From: Neocallimastix lanati (nom. inval.)
Taxonomy: Eukaryota; Neocallimastigomycota; Neocallimastigomycetes; Neocallimastigales; Neocallimastigaceae
Direction: 5' to 3'
Length of the DNA: 64,000 bases
Assembly (NCBI GenBank): GCA_016946835.1
Contig: JACVTC010000007.1
Span: forward strand, 1,903,501 to 1,967,500
Shown in pieces: positions 24,431-36,600 of this stretch. The stretch's first letter is position 1. Every line of letters begins with the position of its first letter. Under the pieces are notes generated by a model. That model saw only the letters and a list, made by a program, of their open reading frames with translations. It searched no databases and was not told where the DNA came from. A program made the position numbers and the translations under genes.

Positions 24431-27331
24431 ATGAACAATAATATAAATGTTAAGCAAGCTTGTCCTCGATGTCAAGGTATATAATGAAGTATAATAAAAA
24501 TAAAAATATTATATAATGTTATTTTATATAAATAAATACTTATATAATCCATATATTTTAAAACATAGGGGCCGGATTTATACATATTAATGATGAAATA
24601 AAACATGATAAAGCAAAAAATGTTAAATGTAAAAATTGTAGAAGTTGTTCAAGTATGTATTAATTTATTTATTATTTAATGATTTAGTATATATATATTT
24701 ATAATATTTAAATATTATGTATAAATAGTTTTTCCCCCTTTATTAATAGAATTAAAATAAATGTTATTAAAATTAGCATGTCAAGGGACAGGAACAATTA
24801 TAAATAAAGTACCTTGTACCACTTGTAATGGTTAGTATATAATTACTAAAATCATGAAATTATTAAAATTATAAAATGAAATTAATTATAATGAAATTTT
24901 TATTTATAAATATAGTTAAAGGTTGGCTTCATGATTCACCTCATCCTCATGATGCTTCGGATAATATTAGATGTTTCTATTGTAGAACATGTCCAGGTAT
25001 TAAAGTTTTTTTTAATAAAAAATTAATTGCTATTGTTATTGTTAATTATTATCTTTTTTTTACTTATTAATTCGTAAATTAATAATTGTAGATTGTAAAG
25101 AAGCTGGTGTAGTCGATATAAATTTCAAAAGAACTGCAAATTCAACTTCTTCTAAGCAATCTAGTACTACTTCTTCGAAACATTCAAAATTATCAAAAAA
25201 ACAGTCATCCTCTGAAAAATTAACTCCAACAACACCAGCCGAAAATCATTTAAGAGGTTCTTGCCCAGTTTGCAGTTGTAAATGTTTTCAAATTTAAATA
25301 AATTGTATATGAGAAATAAAATAATATATAATTACAAAAATATTATAAAGAAAACTGGATTTATATATTGAATTTTATAATAAGTATAATTATATATATT
25401 GATATATATATATATAAATTCAGAAATTCATATATATTGTAATTTAATATAAAAAGGAAATTAAAAATTTTATATATTAGTATAGTATATACCTTAAAAA
25501 TTCATTATAAAATCATATTTTTCCTTTTAATTAGTGTCATAAATATAGTTATTATCATATTAATTTAAATAATATAAAAATCTTATTACATATATATGTA
25601 TTTAAGACTTTCATACTTAAACAATATCAAATATTTCATATATATATCAATATAAATAATATTTATATTTAATTATAACATATAATAATGATATAATAAT
25701 AATAATATATAATAAAAATTATATTTATTATATTAAATATAAGCATTAGGATTTGTTCATGAGAGTCATATACCACATGATAAACCTGCAGGAAAACCAT
25801 GTAAATTTTGTAGTGTTTGCAGAGGTATGAGATATATATTATCATTTTATTTAAAATTATAAAAAGGTATCTAATTTTTTTTTAATTTCATTATTAAAAG
25901 TATGTGCTGGTGCTGGTATTATTGTTGGAAAACAAGCATGTACACATTGTAATGGTAAGATAAAATATTTCATGATTTTAATGTAAAATAAATGAAAGTA
26001 AGAAAATGAAAGTAATATTAAATGATAAAATATCAAATTAAATAATAATTAATAAATAGCGAAAGGTTGGTATCATCCTCCAAATTCAAAATATGTTCAT
26101 AATGTTACACCTAGCACAATGAGATGTTTCCACTGCAAGGATTGTCCAGGTGAATAACAATAAAATTATTTATATAAATATACTAAATATAAAGTATTTT
26201 TTTATTATAAATATCCTTCATAATAATTTATATTATATTCAAATCTCACTGATTATTAATTGATAAATTATTTATAATTTTTATTTATTTATTTATTTAT
26301 TTTTTTAATGAAAAAATAAAATTTTAAATATATTATTATTAATAATCAATTATTTTAATTAAAAAAATATCTAATATATTTATATATGCATCATTCCTTA
26401 AAAAAAAAATGATTTATTGAAACCAATAACAAAAAAAAAAAAAAAAGTTTGTAATGGATATGGTGTTATCGATCCAACAAAAACTAAAGAAAATTATAGA
26501 AATTCAATTATATCGCAAAAAACAGATCATAGTCTTTATTCACCACCATCAAAAGAAACAATAAATTTACAATTAACTCCTCCAACTCATAAGAATTTCC
26601 AATTATCAAATCAACATTATCAAAAATTATTAGAAAAAGAACAAGAGAAACAACAAGAACAATTAATAGCTCAAGAACATCTTCAACAAAGATTAGAAGA
26701 ATCCCAAGCAATGCAGTTAATAGAACAACAAATTGCTCAACAACAAAAACTTCAACAAGAGCAACAAATTAAACAAATACAAATGCAACAAATGCAACAA
26801 CTACAATTACAACAACAAATGCAAATGCAACAAATACAAATGCAACAAATGCAATTGTATCAGTTACAACAACCAATGATGTATATGCCATATTCTTCTT
26901 ATACTGCAACACCAACAGTAACACCAGTAATGCCATATGGCTATGCTGCTCAAGCTCAAAGTATATGTCATTCTTGTAAAGGACTCGGTTTTAGACATAA
27001 AAAGAAGTCATCAAAACCACATAATCAACCAGAAGGTGTTAGGTAAATATAATAAATATATATATATTTAAATATATATATATTTCAATTAATTAATTAT
27101 TTAATTTGAATGAAATAAAATAAAATGAGATAATAATAATAAATAAAAAAAAAAAAAAAGAGATATATATATAATTTATTAATTAATTATTATTTAATTA
27201 ATATTTATAATTTATTTATTAAATGCTTATATATATAATATATATATATATATTGAAATATATATTTTTTTAGATGTGAAAATTGTAGAGATTGTAAAAT
27301 ATGTTATGGAACAGGATATACATCTCTTTAA
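24431..27331 (+). CDS. CxxCxGxG-type zinc-finger protein with duplicated domain, 10 exons, 442 aa
   Basis: Exons: 24431-24476, 24569-24652, 24777-24830, 24916-24996, 25092-25277, 25744-25824, 25901-25954, 26060-26149, 26448-27042, 27274-27331; 1329 nt. The protein has two full copies and one partial copy of a cysteine-rich unit like the DnaJ central zinc finger. Unit 1: CPRCQGAGFIH..HDK..CKNCRSCSTCQGTG..CTTCNVKGW..RCFYCRTCPDC. Unit 2: CPVCSSLGFVH..HDK..CKFCSVCRVCAGAG..CTHCNAKGW..RCFHCKDCPVCNGYG. The partial unit is CHSCKGLGFRH...CENCRDCKICYGTG at the C-terminus. A Ser/Thr-rich linker follows unit 1 and a Gln-rich segment (26640-26880) precedes the last unit. There is no J domain. Introns occur at four matching phase-1 positions in both units. 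The 466-nt intron at 25278-25743 could instead be the end of a separate gene (stop near 25298), but splicing joins CPVCS to SLGFVH exactly as in unit 1. Function unknown; zinc binding is expected. Confidence 0.8.
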
Positions 27332-27655
27332 TCATTTATCATATAATAATCTTATACATTTTATTTTTATTCTTTAATGTTATTTTAATCTAATTTAATT
27401 TAATTTATTTATTTTTTTCTTTCTATTTTCAAAATATGTAAATAAAAAATATTTACAATAAAATTTCGTATTTTCAATCTTTTCAAGTAAAATTTTTATT
27501 AAAATATAAAATATTCGATATTATTACTATTAAATAAATGAAGATGAAATAATATAATTAGTATATTATTAGTTATTTTTTTATTTATTTTTTTTCTTAT
27601 CTTCTAAAAGCGTAAGTATTATTTATAATCAAGAGTTAAAAAAACACGACAAATG

Positions 27656-27686
<31 letters not shown>

Positions 27687-27732
27687 GAAAGAAAAAAAAC
27701 ACACAAAATGAATAATAATAATAATAATAATA

Positions 27733-27770
<38 letters not shown>

Positions 27771-28993
27771 CACTAAAAGAATAATAATGAAAAAAATTAA
27801 TAAAATTAAAAAAGCAAGAAACACAAAACAAAAAACAAATAAAAAAAAAAAAACACATCAAATGAACAATAAAAAAATTAATATAAGTAAAAAAAAAAAT
27901 AAAAAATAAAAATAAAAATTAATAAAATTAAAAAAAAAAATAAAATAAAAAAAAATTTATGTAAAATATATAATAAAAAAAAAAGTTATTATTATAGTAT
28001 AATAAAATCATTAGTAAATTGTGAAATTTATATAAAAAAAATATTTAAGTGAACATTTTATTATTTTATTTCAATATGTCAATAAATAGATCAATACATT
28101 ATAAAATTTTTAATAATAATAATAGTAATAATAATAGTAATAGTAATAAAAATAAGTATATTATAATAAAAATTTATTTTATATTATCATTTAATATTTT
28201 TAAAGTAGAAATGATCTATAATATATGTTTAGTAACTTTTCATGTTATAATACATTTAAAAAAAATAATATTTTTAAAAATATACTTTCTTTTGGAAGGA
28301 GTTAAAAAAAAAAAAAAAAGATATAAAATATTTCATTTAATTTATGTATTGATAAGACTTTATTGTATATGTATTTATTATTTGTTCATTTTGAATAATT
28401 TGAACTGTATATATATATGATATAGCTATACTCTTTATTAGTTATATATTATGCATATATTGTTTATATATAATGCGTGTGAATATATAGTTTATTGAAT
28501 GTTTATGCATATACGATTTGATTGACTATATCAGCTATATTGTTTAATAATATATATATATATATATATATTTTTTTTTTTTATAAATAAATAAATAAAA
28601 GAGTTAATGAAACTTTTCGTAAATAAATATTAATGTAAACACTAATAATAAAATTATGTATATTTAAAAGTTTTATAAAATTAAAAGTTATATAAATTTA
28701 AAAGTCTTAATTAAATTATATAATATATTTTCATTAAAATTTATAGATTAAATTATTTAACTTGCATATTTAGATTATTAAAAAATTAAATCTTAATTTT
28801 TATGTTTCGTTTTTATATATATTATATATATATTTATTTTTTTTTTTTTTTTTTAAATTTTTATGTTTTCGTTTTTATATATATATATGTATATATATAT
28901 ATTTTTTTTTTATTTTTTTTTTTTTTGAAATAGTAAAAAAAAGAATTAATTATTTTAATATAACGACTGATAACATATCAATAAAAAGTAAAA
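27332..28993. other. Intergenic low-complexity DNA
   Basis: Dominated by (AAT)n at about 27657-27770, A-rich runs to 27980, (AT)n and poly-T at 28550-28580 and 28835-28926. The open frame at 28049-28420 consists of I/N/K/Y-rich codons with no recognisable motif and is not called. Confidence 0.5.
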
Positions 28994-29506
28994 ATGAGTT
29001 CAAACGATTTAGATATATATTTAAGTGATCTTTTTTTAAAAAAAAAAAAAAAATAAAAAATCAGGATTACAAAATAGAAAAAGACTTTATGATAATACAA
29101 GTATTAGAAAGAAAAATCTAAAATTTTAATATCAAATTTAGCCTATAGAGTTACATCAAAGGATTTAAAGTTTTTTCAAGGCAAATAAAACAAATAATAA
29201 AAAAAAATTAATAAGAATTATATAAATACATATTAATACATATAATTAATAATATGAAGCTAATATAATATATTTTAATAATATTGAATTATTAAACAAA
29301 TATAGGATTTATTTAAGGATATAGGTCCAGTTAAGTCAGCTGCTATTAACTTTTTATCAAATGGTAAATCAAAAGGTACTGGCCAAGTTATTTTTATTAG
29401 AAGTAATGATACTAGATGGACAATAAATAAATATAATAACGTTGAATTAGATGGAAGACCAATGAAAATTGAAGTAGAACTTAGTTTGTCAGTATTAAAA
29501 CAATAA
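28994..29506 (+). pseudogene. ALYREF/Yra1-like mRNA export adaptor gene, damaged
   Basis: Three pieces match the ALYREF architecture: an N-terminal UAP56-binding-like start MSSNDLDIYLSDLF at 28994; RRM beta-1 region KNLKILISNLAYRVTSKDLK at about 29119-29174; and, after an intron ending at 29305, DLFKDIGPVKSAAINFL and NKYNNVELDGRPMKIEVE (29306-29506), the second half of the RRM. The first piece is out of frame with the second across an A15-type run at 29038-29053, and no GT donor gives an in-frame join from DLK to DLF. There is no Arg/Gly-rich linker or C-terminal UAP56 motif. ALYREF proteins couple splicing to export in the TREX complex. This copy is probably non-functional, unless the poly-A length is a sequencing error and the donor is non-canonical. 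Confidence 0.65.
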
Positions 29507-29645
29507 AATTATTGTTGAAGTATTTTAATTATGATATAAATATCAAATATTGCTTAAAGAAATAATAAAATTACAGTTATAATAAAAGGTAAAGAGATAT
29601 TTTTTCGAAATGAAATTATATTGATTATGAACTTTATATTTTATA

Positions 29646-29683
<38 letters not shown>

Positions 29684-29704
29684 TAATTTTATTGAGAATA
29701 TTTA

Positions 29705-30048
29705 TGTGATATTCATAAGGCTTTCCCTCAAATGATTATTTCACCCAACCCTGATACTACGCTTTGAATTGAAGTATAGACCTTGATGATTGTAAAATTT
29801 CCAATCTCCAATGATTACACCTACTAGGGAGGAGTTAATGATTTTGTTCTGATGCTCGTGGTCAATAGAGATATATATAGGAACGTTAGGAAGGTATCTC
29901 CGGGCAGTGTGTAACGACGATTGAGAGCGGCGAAGCTGTTACAGTATGTCAATAACTTATCACCTTACAGTTAATTAATGACTCTATGGCCATACTGGGA
30001 GATGGGTACCCATTATGTGCAAGTCTATGTTTTTTTTTTTTTTTTTTT
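29705..30048 (+). mobile_element. SINE-like element D (~344 bp) with poly-T 3' tail
   Basis: A block clearly richer in G+C than its surroundings, flanked by the 14-bp direct repeat attgagaatattta at 29691-29704 and 30049-30062. Its 3' end is gcaagtctatg followed by about 19 T. Internally it carries gattgagagcggcga (about 29919-29933), matching element C, and a palindrome gggtaccc near 30004-30011. It has no reading frame of note and no clear tRNA-type box A/B. If the T run is the true tail, this element differs from A, B and C, which end in poly-A. It lies just downstream of the damaged ALYREF-like gene. Confidence 0.75.
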
Positions 30049-30062
30049 ATTGAGAATATTTA

Positions 30063-33000
30063 ATGAAAATAATAAGTCATATAATAAATTTTGAGAGGTT
30101 AAATTATGTGAATATATTTTATTTTTAATCTATTAGATCTCAATATTAAACTTTTAAATTTAAATTATTTTTATATTTATTAATGAAATATATAGTTGGT
30201 TTTTACTCTATTCATTGATTTACTCATTTTTAGTTGTTAAAAAAAAAATTGACTTAATGTGGTCATTTTTTGCTTATAAAAATTTGCAATTGAAAGGGAA
30301 TGGTAGAACCAACATCATAATAAAAATTATATTATTTATTTATTATGATATCTTACAATTCCCAATTCAATAATTTTTACTATTAGTAAAGTGAAATATT
30401 TTATTTCTGTTGTTTTTCAATTAAGATAACTTATTGAAAATTTTTCTTATTTATGCTTTAGCTTGATTAAATTAATTAAAAAAACAAAAGATTCAAAAAA
30501 AAAAAAAAAAAAAATAATACTATTAAAAGTTTATTTTAATTTTTATTAAATTTAAATAAATAATTTTAAATTTATTTATTATAAAAAATAAAAATAAAAA
30601 CAAAAAATAAAAAAAAAAAAAATTAATATTATTATTATTATTATTGAAAAGTTATATTAATTTTTATTAAATATAAATATTTTCAAATATATTTATTACA
30701 AAAGACTTCAGCCAAATGATGATAGTTATTTTATTAATTAAATAATAATTTTAGTTGACCCAAAAAATAATATTTCTTTATAAATAAAAAATATTATAAG
30801 AATTAAAAGACACAAATTTTTTTCATTGTATTTCATTATCTGAATTATTAAATTTTAGAATATTTAGTGTATGGGTTATATTTATATATTATATTTCATT
30901 AAATATATAACAATAATTTTCTAATTTTTTTTTTATATTAAATGTTAAATAATACATAATAAATAATTGGAAATAAATAAACAATAAATAATAAATAATA
31001 AATAATAAATAATAAATAATAAATAATAAATAATAAATAATAAATAATAAATAATAAATAATAAATAATAAATAATAAATAATTGAATAATAAATAATAA
31101 ATAATAAATAATAAATAATAAATAATAAATAATAAATAATAAATAATAAATAATAAATAATAAATAATAAATAATAAATAATAAATAATAAATAATAAAT
31201 AATAAATAATAAATAATAAATAATAAATAATAAATAATAAATAATAAATAATAAATAATAAATAATTAAATAATAAATAATAAATAATAAATAATAAATA
31301 ATAAATAATAAATAATAAATAATAAATAATAAATAATAAATAATAAATAAGTAAATAAGTAAATAATAAATAATAAATAAGTAAATAAGTAAATAAGTAA
31401 ATAATAAATAATAAATAATAAATAATAAATAATAAATAATAAATAATAAATAATAAATAATAAATAATAAATAATAAATAATAAACAATAAATAATAAAT
31501 AATAAATAATAAATAATAAATAATAAATGAATAAATATAATATTTAATATAATTTATTTAAAATAGATTAGTTTCTATTTATTTTAAATATTGGAAAAAG
31601 TATAGTTTCTTTCTACTTAAAATATAGTAAACATAATTCATCCATTATGTCCAGTAAAACAAAAAGAAAAACAAAAAAAATTTAAATTTTTTATGTTAAA
31701 TTTTATATTTATATTATTCATTCAATAATTATTATAATTTACTTTATTAAACTTTTATAGTAATATAATAAATTATAAAAATTAAATAAAAAACAATGTG
31801 CATTTTTAAATAAAAGTGGTATATTATAATATATTTTTAAAGTATATATATTTTTTTATTTTTTATTATTTAACTTTTTTTATTTTATAAATTTTTTTTT
31901 TTGGTTATGTTTATAAAAGTTAATTAAATTAATGATATTGAAATATATTAGAATATATTTATTATATATAATTTTCTTTATATATAATAATAATAAAATA
32001 TATTACTCTGTCATGTAACATATAATAATATATATTATACTATATAAAGGCTTTTTTAATTTTAATTTAATTTATTTCGTGTAACATTAATATTTATTTA
32101 TTTAATCAAAACTACCTTTATTTTATTACACAAAATTAATTTTTAATTTATATATGGTATATTTATATATATTCTTATATTAATAAATATATTAATATTA
32201 TTTATTTTTATATTATTTATTATTAAATATATTATCAATTATGAAAATTTCTAAAATGTATTTTATTTTATTGTTATATATGAAATAAATAGTAATTGAT
32301 GAATAAGTTTAATCATCAAACTATAAAAAATAAAAAAAAACTATTTTATATATAATATATAATTTAAATAATAAGATTGAAATAATTAATATTTCTATAT
32401 ATTAATTAAATTGATTATTATTATTAGCTATCATTTATTAATGTTTATTTATTATTTACTATAAATCATTATACTATTACAGTTTTAATTATTATTATTA
32501 TAGTTATGCGTTAAAATTATTTTCGATATTGTTACAAATACGTTAAATTAATAATGTAATACAATATAATGTAATAAAATATAATAAAAAATAAATATTA
32601 TTTCAAATTTTTTTTTTATTTTTTTCTTTTTTAAAAAATTTAAAGTTAAAAAATCACAAAAAAAAAAAAATAGATATAAAGGAGAAATATAGTATATATT
32701 ATAATAGATACAGCTATAAAAAAAAAAAAAAGGAAAAAGGAATTTTTAAAATTGTTAATATATATTTCAAAAAGATAATAAATAAATAAGATATCGTTAT
32801 CACAAAATAATTAAAATAAAAAATATTTTAATTAAGAAAATTATTAATTTTCTCTTTATTTAAGAAAAATAGAAAAGGAAAATTAGTAATATATATATTA
32901 CAATATATAAAAATAGTAATTGTATGATAAGAATTTTTTAAAAAATTATATTTTTGCTTAAATTTAGAAAAAAATATATATTTTTAAAATAGTAATATAA

Positions 33001-33607
33001 TATTTCCATTATCCAATTTCCGTTTTTTCTTTTTTTCTTTTTTTTTTTTTATTTATTAATAAAAAGGACAAAATAAAAATTGTATTTTTTTTAAATCATA
33101 AATAACAACTATTATAATATATATATATATATAAGAGAAAAAATAAGAAAACAAAAATAGTATATAAGAATTATATATAATAATATAAAAGAAAAATAAT
33201 TAAAAAATAAAAAAAATAAAAAAATATAAAATTTTTAAAATATTGAAAGTAATATAATAAATAATATCATAGTTTTAAAACAGATAGTATTTATTATTAA
33301 ATATAATTAAAAAATATAAACCAAGAATATCTTTATTATTTATTAATATAATAGAAAACTTTTTAATATAAAATTATTCTGTTAAATTAATAAACATTAT
33401 AAAGAATTATAAGAAATATTAAGAAATATTTGTTATATATATATTTATTTAAAACATTCTTAAGCCATTTAGGAAAGAAAAAGCTTTAAATATTAATATA
33501 TATATTTATAAAATAAATACTAAATAATAATATTAAATCAATTAAACAAAATAGTTAAATAATAAAGAAATAAAAATTTATTATAATATATAGAAATTTT
33601 ATTTAAA
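30063..33607. other. Intergenic A+T-rich DNA upstream of the kinase-like gene
   Basis: Apart from the 7-bp minisatellite at 30983-31528, this holds only A/T homopolymers and short repeats. The 199-codon frame on the minus strand across the minisatellite is an artefact of a period that is not a multiple of three. The last 600 bp is the presumed 5' region of the kinase-like gene. Confidence 0.5.
30983..31528. repeat. (AATAAAT)n heptanucleotide minisatellite, ~545 bp
   Basis: Almost pure AATAAAT period with a few variant units: AATTGAAT near 31081, AATTAAAT near 31264, and AAGTAAAT units clustered at about 31348-31402. The variant cluster suggests local slippage or unequal exchange after single substitutions. 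Confidence 0.95.
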
Positions 33608-36600
33608 ATGGCATCTCAAAATACTATTAAGATTTGTGAATCTTCTGATATCGTTAAAGATGCAGAAACTAAAAAAAAGTCAGTTTTTAATTCAACCAGT
33701 GTTTTGGATTTAGTTAAGTTAGATAATGAAGAAGTTTTAATAAAATACTTACTTCCAAGAAAATCTATGGCAAATAAAGATTGGCCAACTTTGTTAAGTA
33801 ATGAAGTTGAAAAATTGAAAGAACTTCAGCTTAATCAAAATAGTAATCTTGTAAGAATAAGAGGTTTTGTTAAAGATATTCATTTTGATAGAAGAAATAA
33901 TAATTTCCCGGGTCTTGTTGTTGTAAATATTTATTTTGTTTATATCGAAATATTTTAGAAATATATATATATAAATTAATAAATTTTATAATCTTTAAGA
34001 AAAAAAAAATAAGAAAATAAAATATATAATATATAATAGAATAATTAAAATAGAGTTATATATATAAATAAGTTTTATATTCTTTAAGAAAAATATGTAT
34101 ATAGTAATATTTAATAGAATAATTAATTAAATATTTTAGAAATATAGAAATTTATAAATTGTATAATCTTTAAGATGAAATAATATATACATAAATATAT
34201 AATGGAATAATTAAAAATATAAATTTAAATTTATTAATAGGATTATTTTAGTGATGGTAACTTACAAAACTATATCGAAAAACATTCAGATCTTCCATGG
34301 AAAAGAAGATATGAAATTTCTTTAAAAATTACTGAAGGTCTTCGTACTCTTCATCAATTTGGTGTATTTCATAATGATTTGAAAATATCTAATATTTTAA
34401 TGAAAGGTGATGTTCCATATATTTCTGATTATGGTTTTTCAGTTGTTAATGATCCATGTCGTTCAAACGGTATTTACTCTGCCCCATTATTCTTATCTCC
34501 AGTTCAATTAGAGGAATTATTTTTAGGAAGTAAGAATCCAACACCATATAATGAAAAGGATGATATTTATAGTCTTTCTTTTATTTTATATTATATAGCC
34601 TATTTAAAGAAACCATGGGCTTCTGAAATTAAAGATACTTCTGATGCTAGTTTAATTTGTTGTAAGTTTTTTTGATTTATTTTTTTTGTTATTTATTATT
34701 TATAATTATTAGTTTTGTTATAATTTATTTCTATTTTTAAATTTTTTAAATTATATTATATACTTAAATTATTACATAATTTTTTATTGTATGAAAAAAT
34801 GATATTATAAAATATATTAAAAAAAAAATAATATATATAAATACAATATTTAAATATTTTTATTAGCCATTCTTTTTGAAAATAAAAGACCATTAATTAA
34901 AGGAAAGGTACTTCATCCAGATTTTGAAAAACTTATTACTCAATGTTGGCATAAAACTCCAGAAAAAAGACCATCTATTGATGAAATTATTCGTATTTTA
35001 AGTAATTTACTTAATCCAGATGAAACCTTTAAAAGTGAGGTTTTAAATAAATTTGATTCTATGCCAACTCCCCATGAATTAAAACTTAAAGAACAAGAAT
35101 TAAGAAAAGAACAAGAATTAAGGAAAGAACAAGAACTTCAAAAACAAAAGGAAAAGGAAGAAAAAGAATTAGCTAAATTAAAAATTAAGGAAGAAAAATC
35201 AAATGAAGAAGTTGAATCAGTTAAGAGTCCATCTGTTAAGAGTCCATCTACTAAAAGTCCAGTTCTTAGTAATAGTAATAGTATGATGAATATGGAAAGT
35301 ACAATAGAATTGAAGAAGGATAATCCAAATCATATTGTTAATATGGAAAACTTTGAAGAAGAAAAGAGATTAGCTAATAAGAAAAAGGAGGAAGAGCGTC
35401 AAAATGAAAAGTTAAAGATGGAACAAGAAGCCTTAGAAAAGGTTATGAATGCCAAAAAAATTAATGAAGAAAAAGAAAATCAAATGAAGTTAGAAAGGAG
35501 TAGAAGAGAGGAAGAGTAAATAATTTATACTTTTAATATATTATTTTTTATTCTATTTATTATTATTATTATTAAATATATAATATCATTTTCAATAATA
35601 TGCATATTAAAAAAAATTATTATATGCTATTACATATATATTATTTATTATTATTAATTATTATTATTATTTGACCATATTAATTATAATAGATATTTAT
35701 TGAGAGAAAGAGAAGACCAAGAACGTCATAAAATTAGAGAAGCTTTGTTAAAACAACTTGAACTTAAAAAGGCTGAAGCTGCAAGACAAAGGGAATTAGA
35801 AAAAATTGAACTTACTAAGCAAAAAGAAAAGGAAGCTTTTGAAAAGATAGAAAAAGCTAAGAATATTCTCTTAGAAAAAGAAAAAGAAAAGTTAAAGAAG
35901 GAACAAGAAGAACGTGAAAACGAATTAAAGAAACAAGAAGAAATTAAGAAACAATGGGAAATTTCTCAACAAAAAACTAAGGAACTTGAAAAGAAAAAGG
36001 AAGAAGAAAGGTTAAAGAAAGAAAAAGAAAAATTATTAAAAATTAAATTAGAAGAAGAGGAAAATTTCCAAAAAACATTAAAAGCTAAAGAAATCGAAGA
36101 AAGAAAGATTAGAGAAAGAAAAGAAGAAGAATTAAAAAAGAAGAATGAACAAGAAAAAAGTATTGCTGAAAAATGGAAGATTCAAGAAGAAAAATTAAAA
36201 GAATTTGAAAGAAAGAAGGAAGAAGCACTTTTAAAGGAAAAACAAAAGAAGGAAGAGGAAGAAAGAAAGAGAAACGAGGAAGCTATGAACAGAATATTAT
36301 TAGTTAAAAAGAAGTTAGAAACAAAAGAAAAGAAAGAAGACACAAAAAAGGAACAAGAGTTAAATCTTCAAAAGGAAAAAGCTGAAAAATGGAAATTACA
36401 AAAAAAGAAGTTTGAAGCTCTTGAAGAAGAAAGAAGAAAGATTCGTGAAGGTTCTGTCAATACTGCTAGTAGTATTTTTGGTAATACTATAAATAAGGCT
36501 GATAAGTGGAAGGATCAAAAGAAAAAGTTTGAAGCTCTCGAAGAGGAAAGAAAAAGAATCCGTGAAGGTGGTGTTAATCAAGATACTGGTTTCTTATTTA

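Noticed and set aside
25298-25744. Splitting the CxxCxGxG gene into two genes
   Set aside because: Splicing 25277 to 25744 recreates the same sequence and intron phase as the equivalent point in unit 1, and the combined model is 443 whole codons.
28049-28420. 123-codon reading frame
   Set aside because: I/N/K/Y-rich composition expected of A+T DNA, no motif, no splice context, no homologous look.
30889-31488. 199-codon IIYYLLF-repeat protein
   Set aside because: Artefact of the 7-bp minisatellite, which has no stop in this frame.
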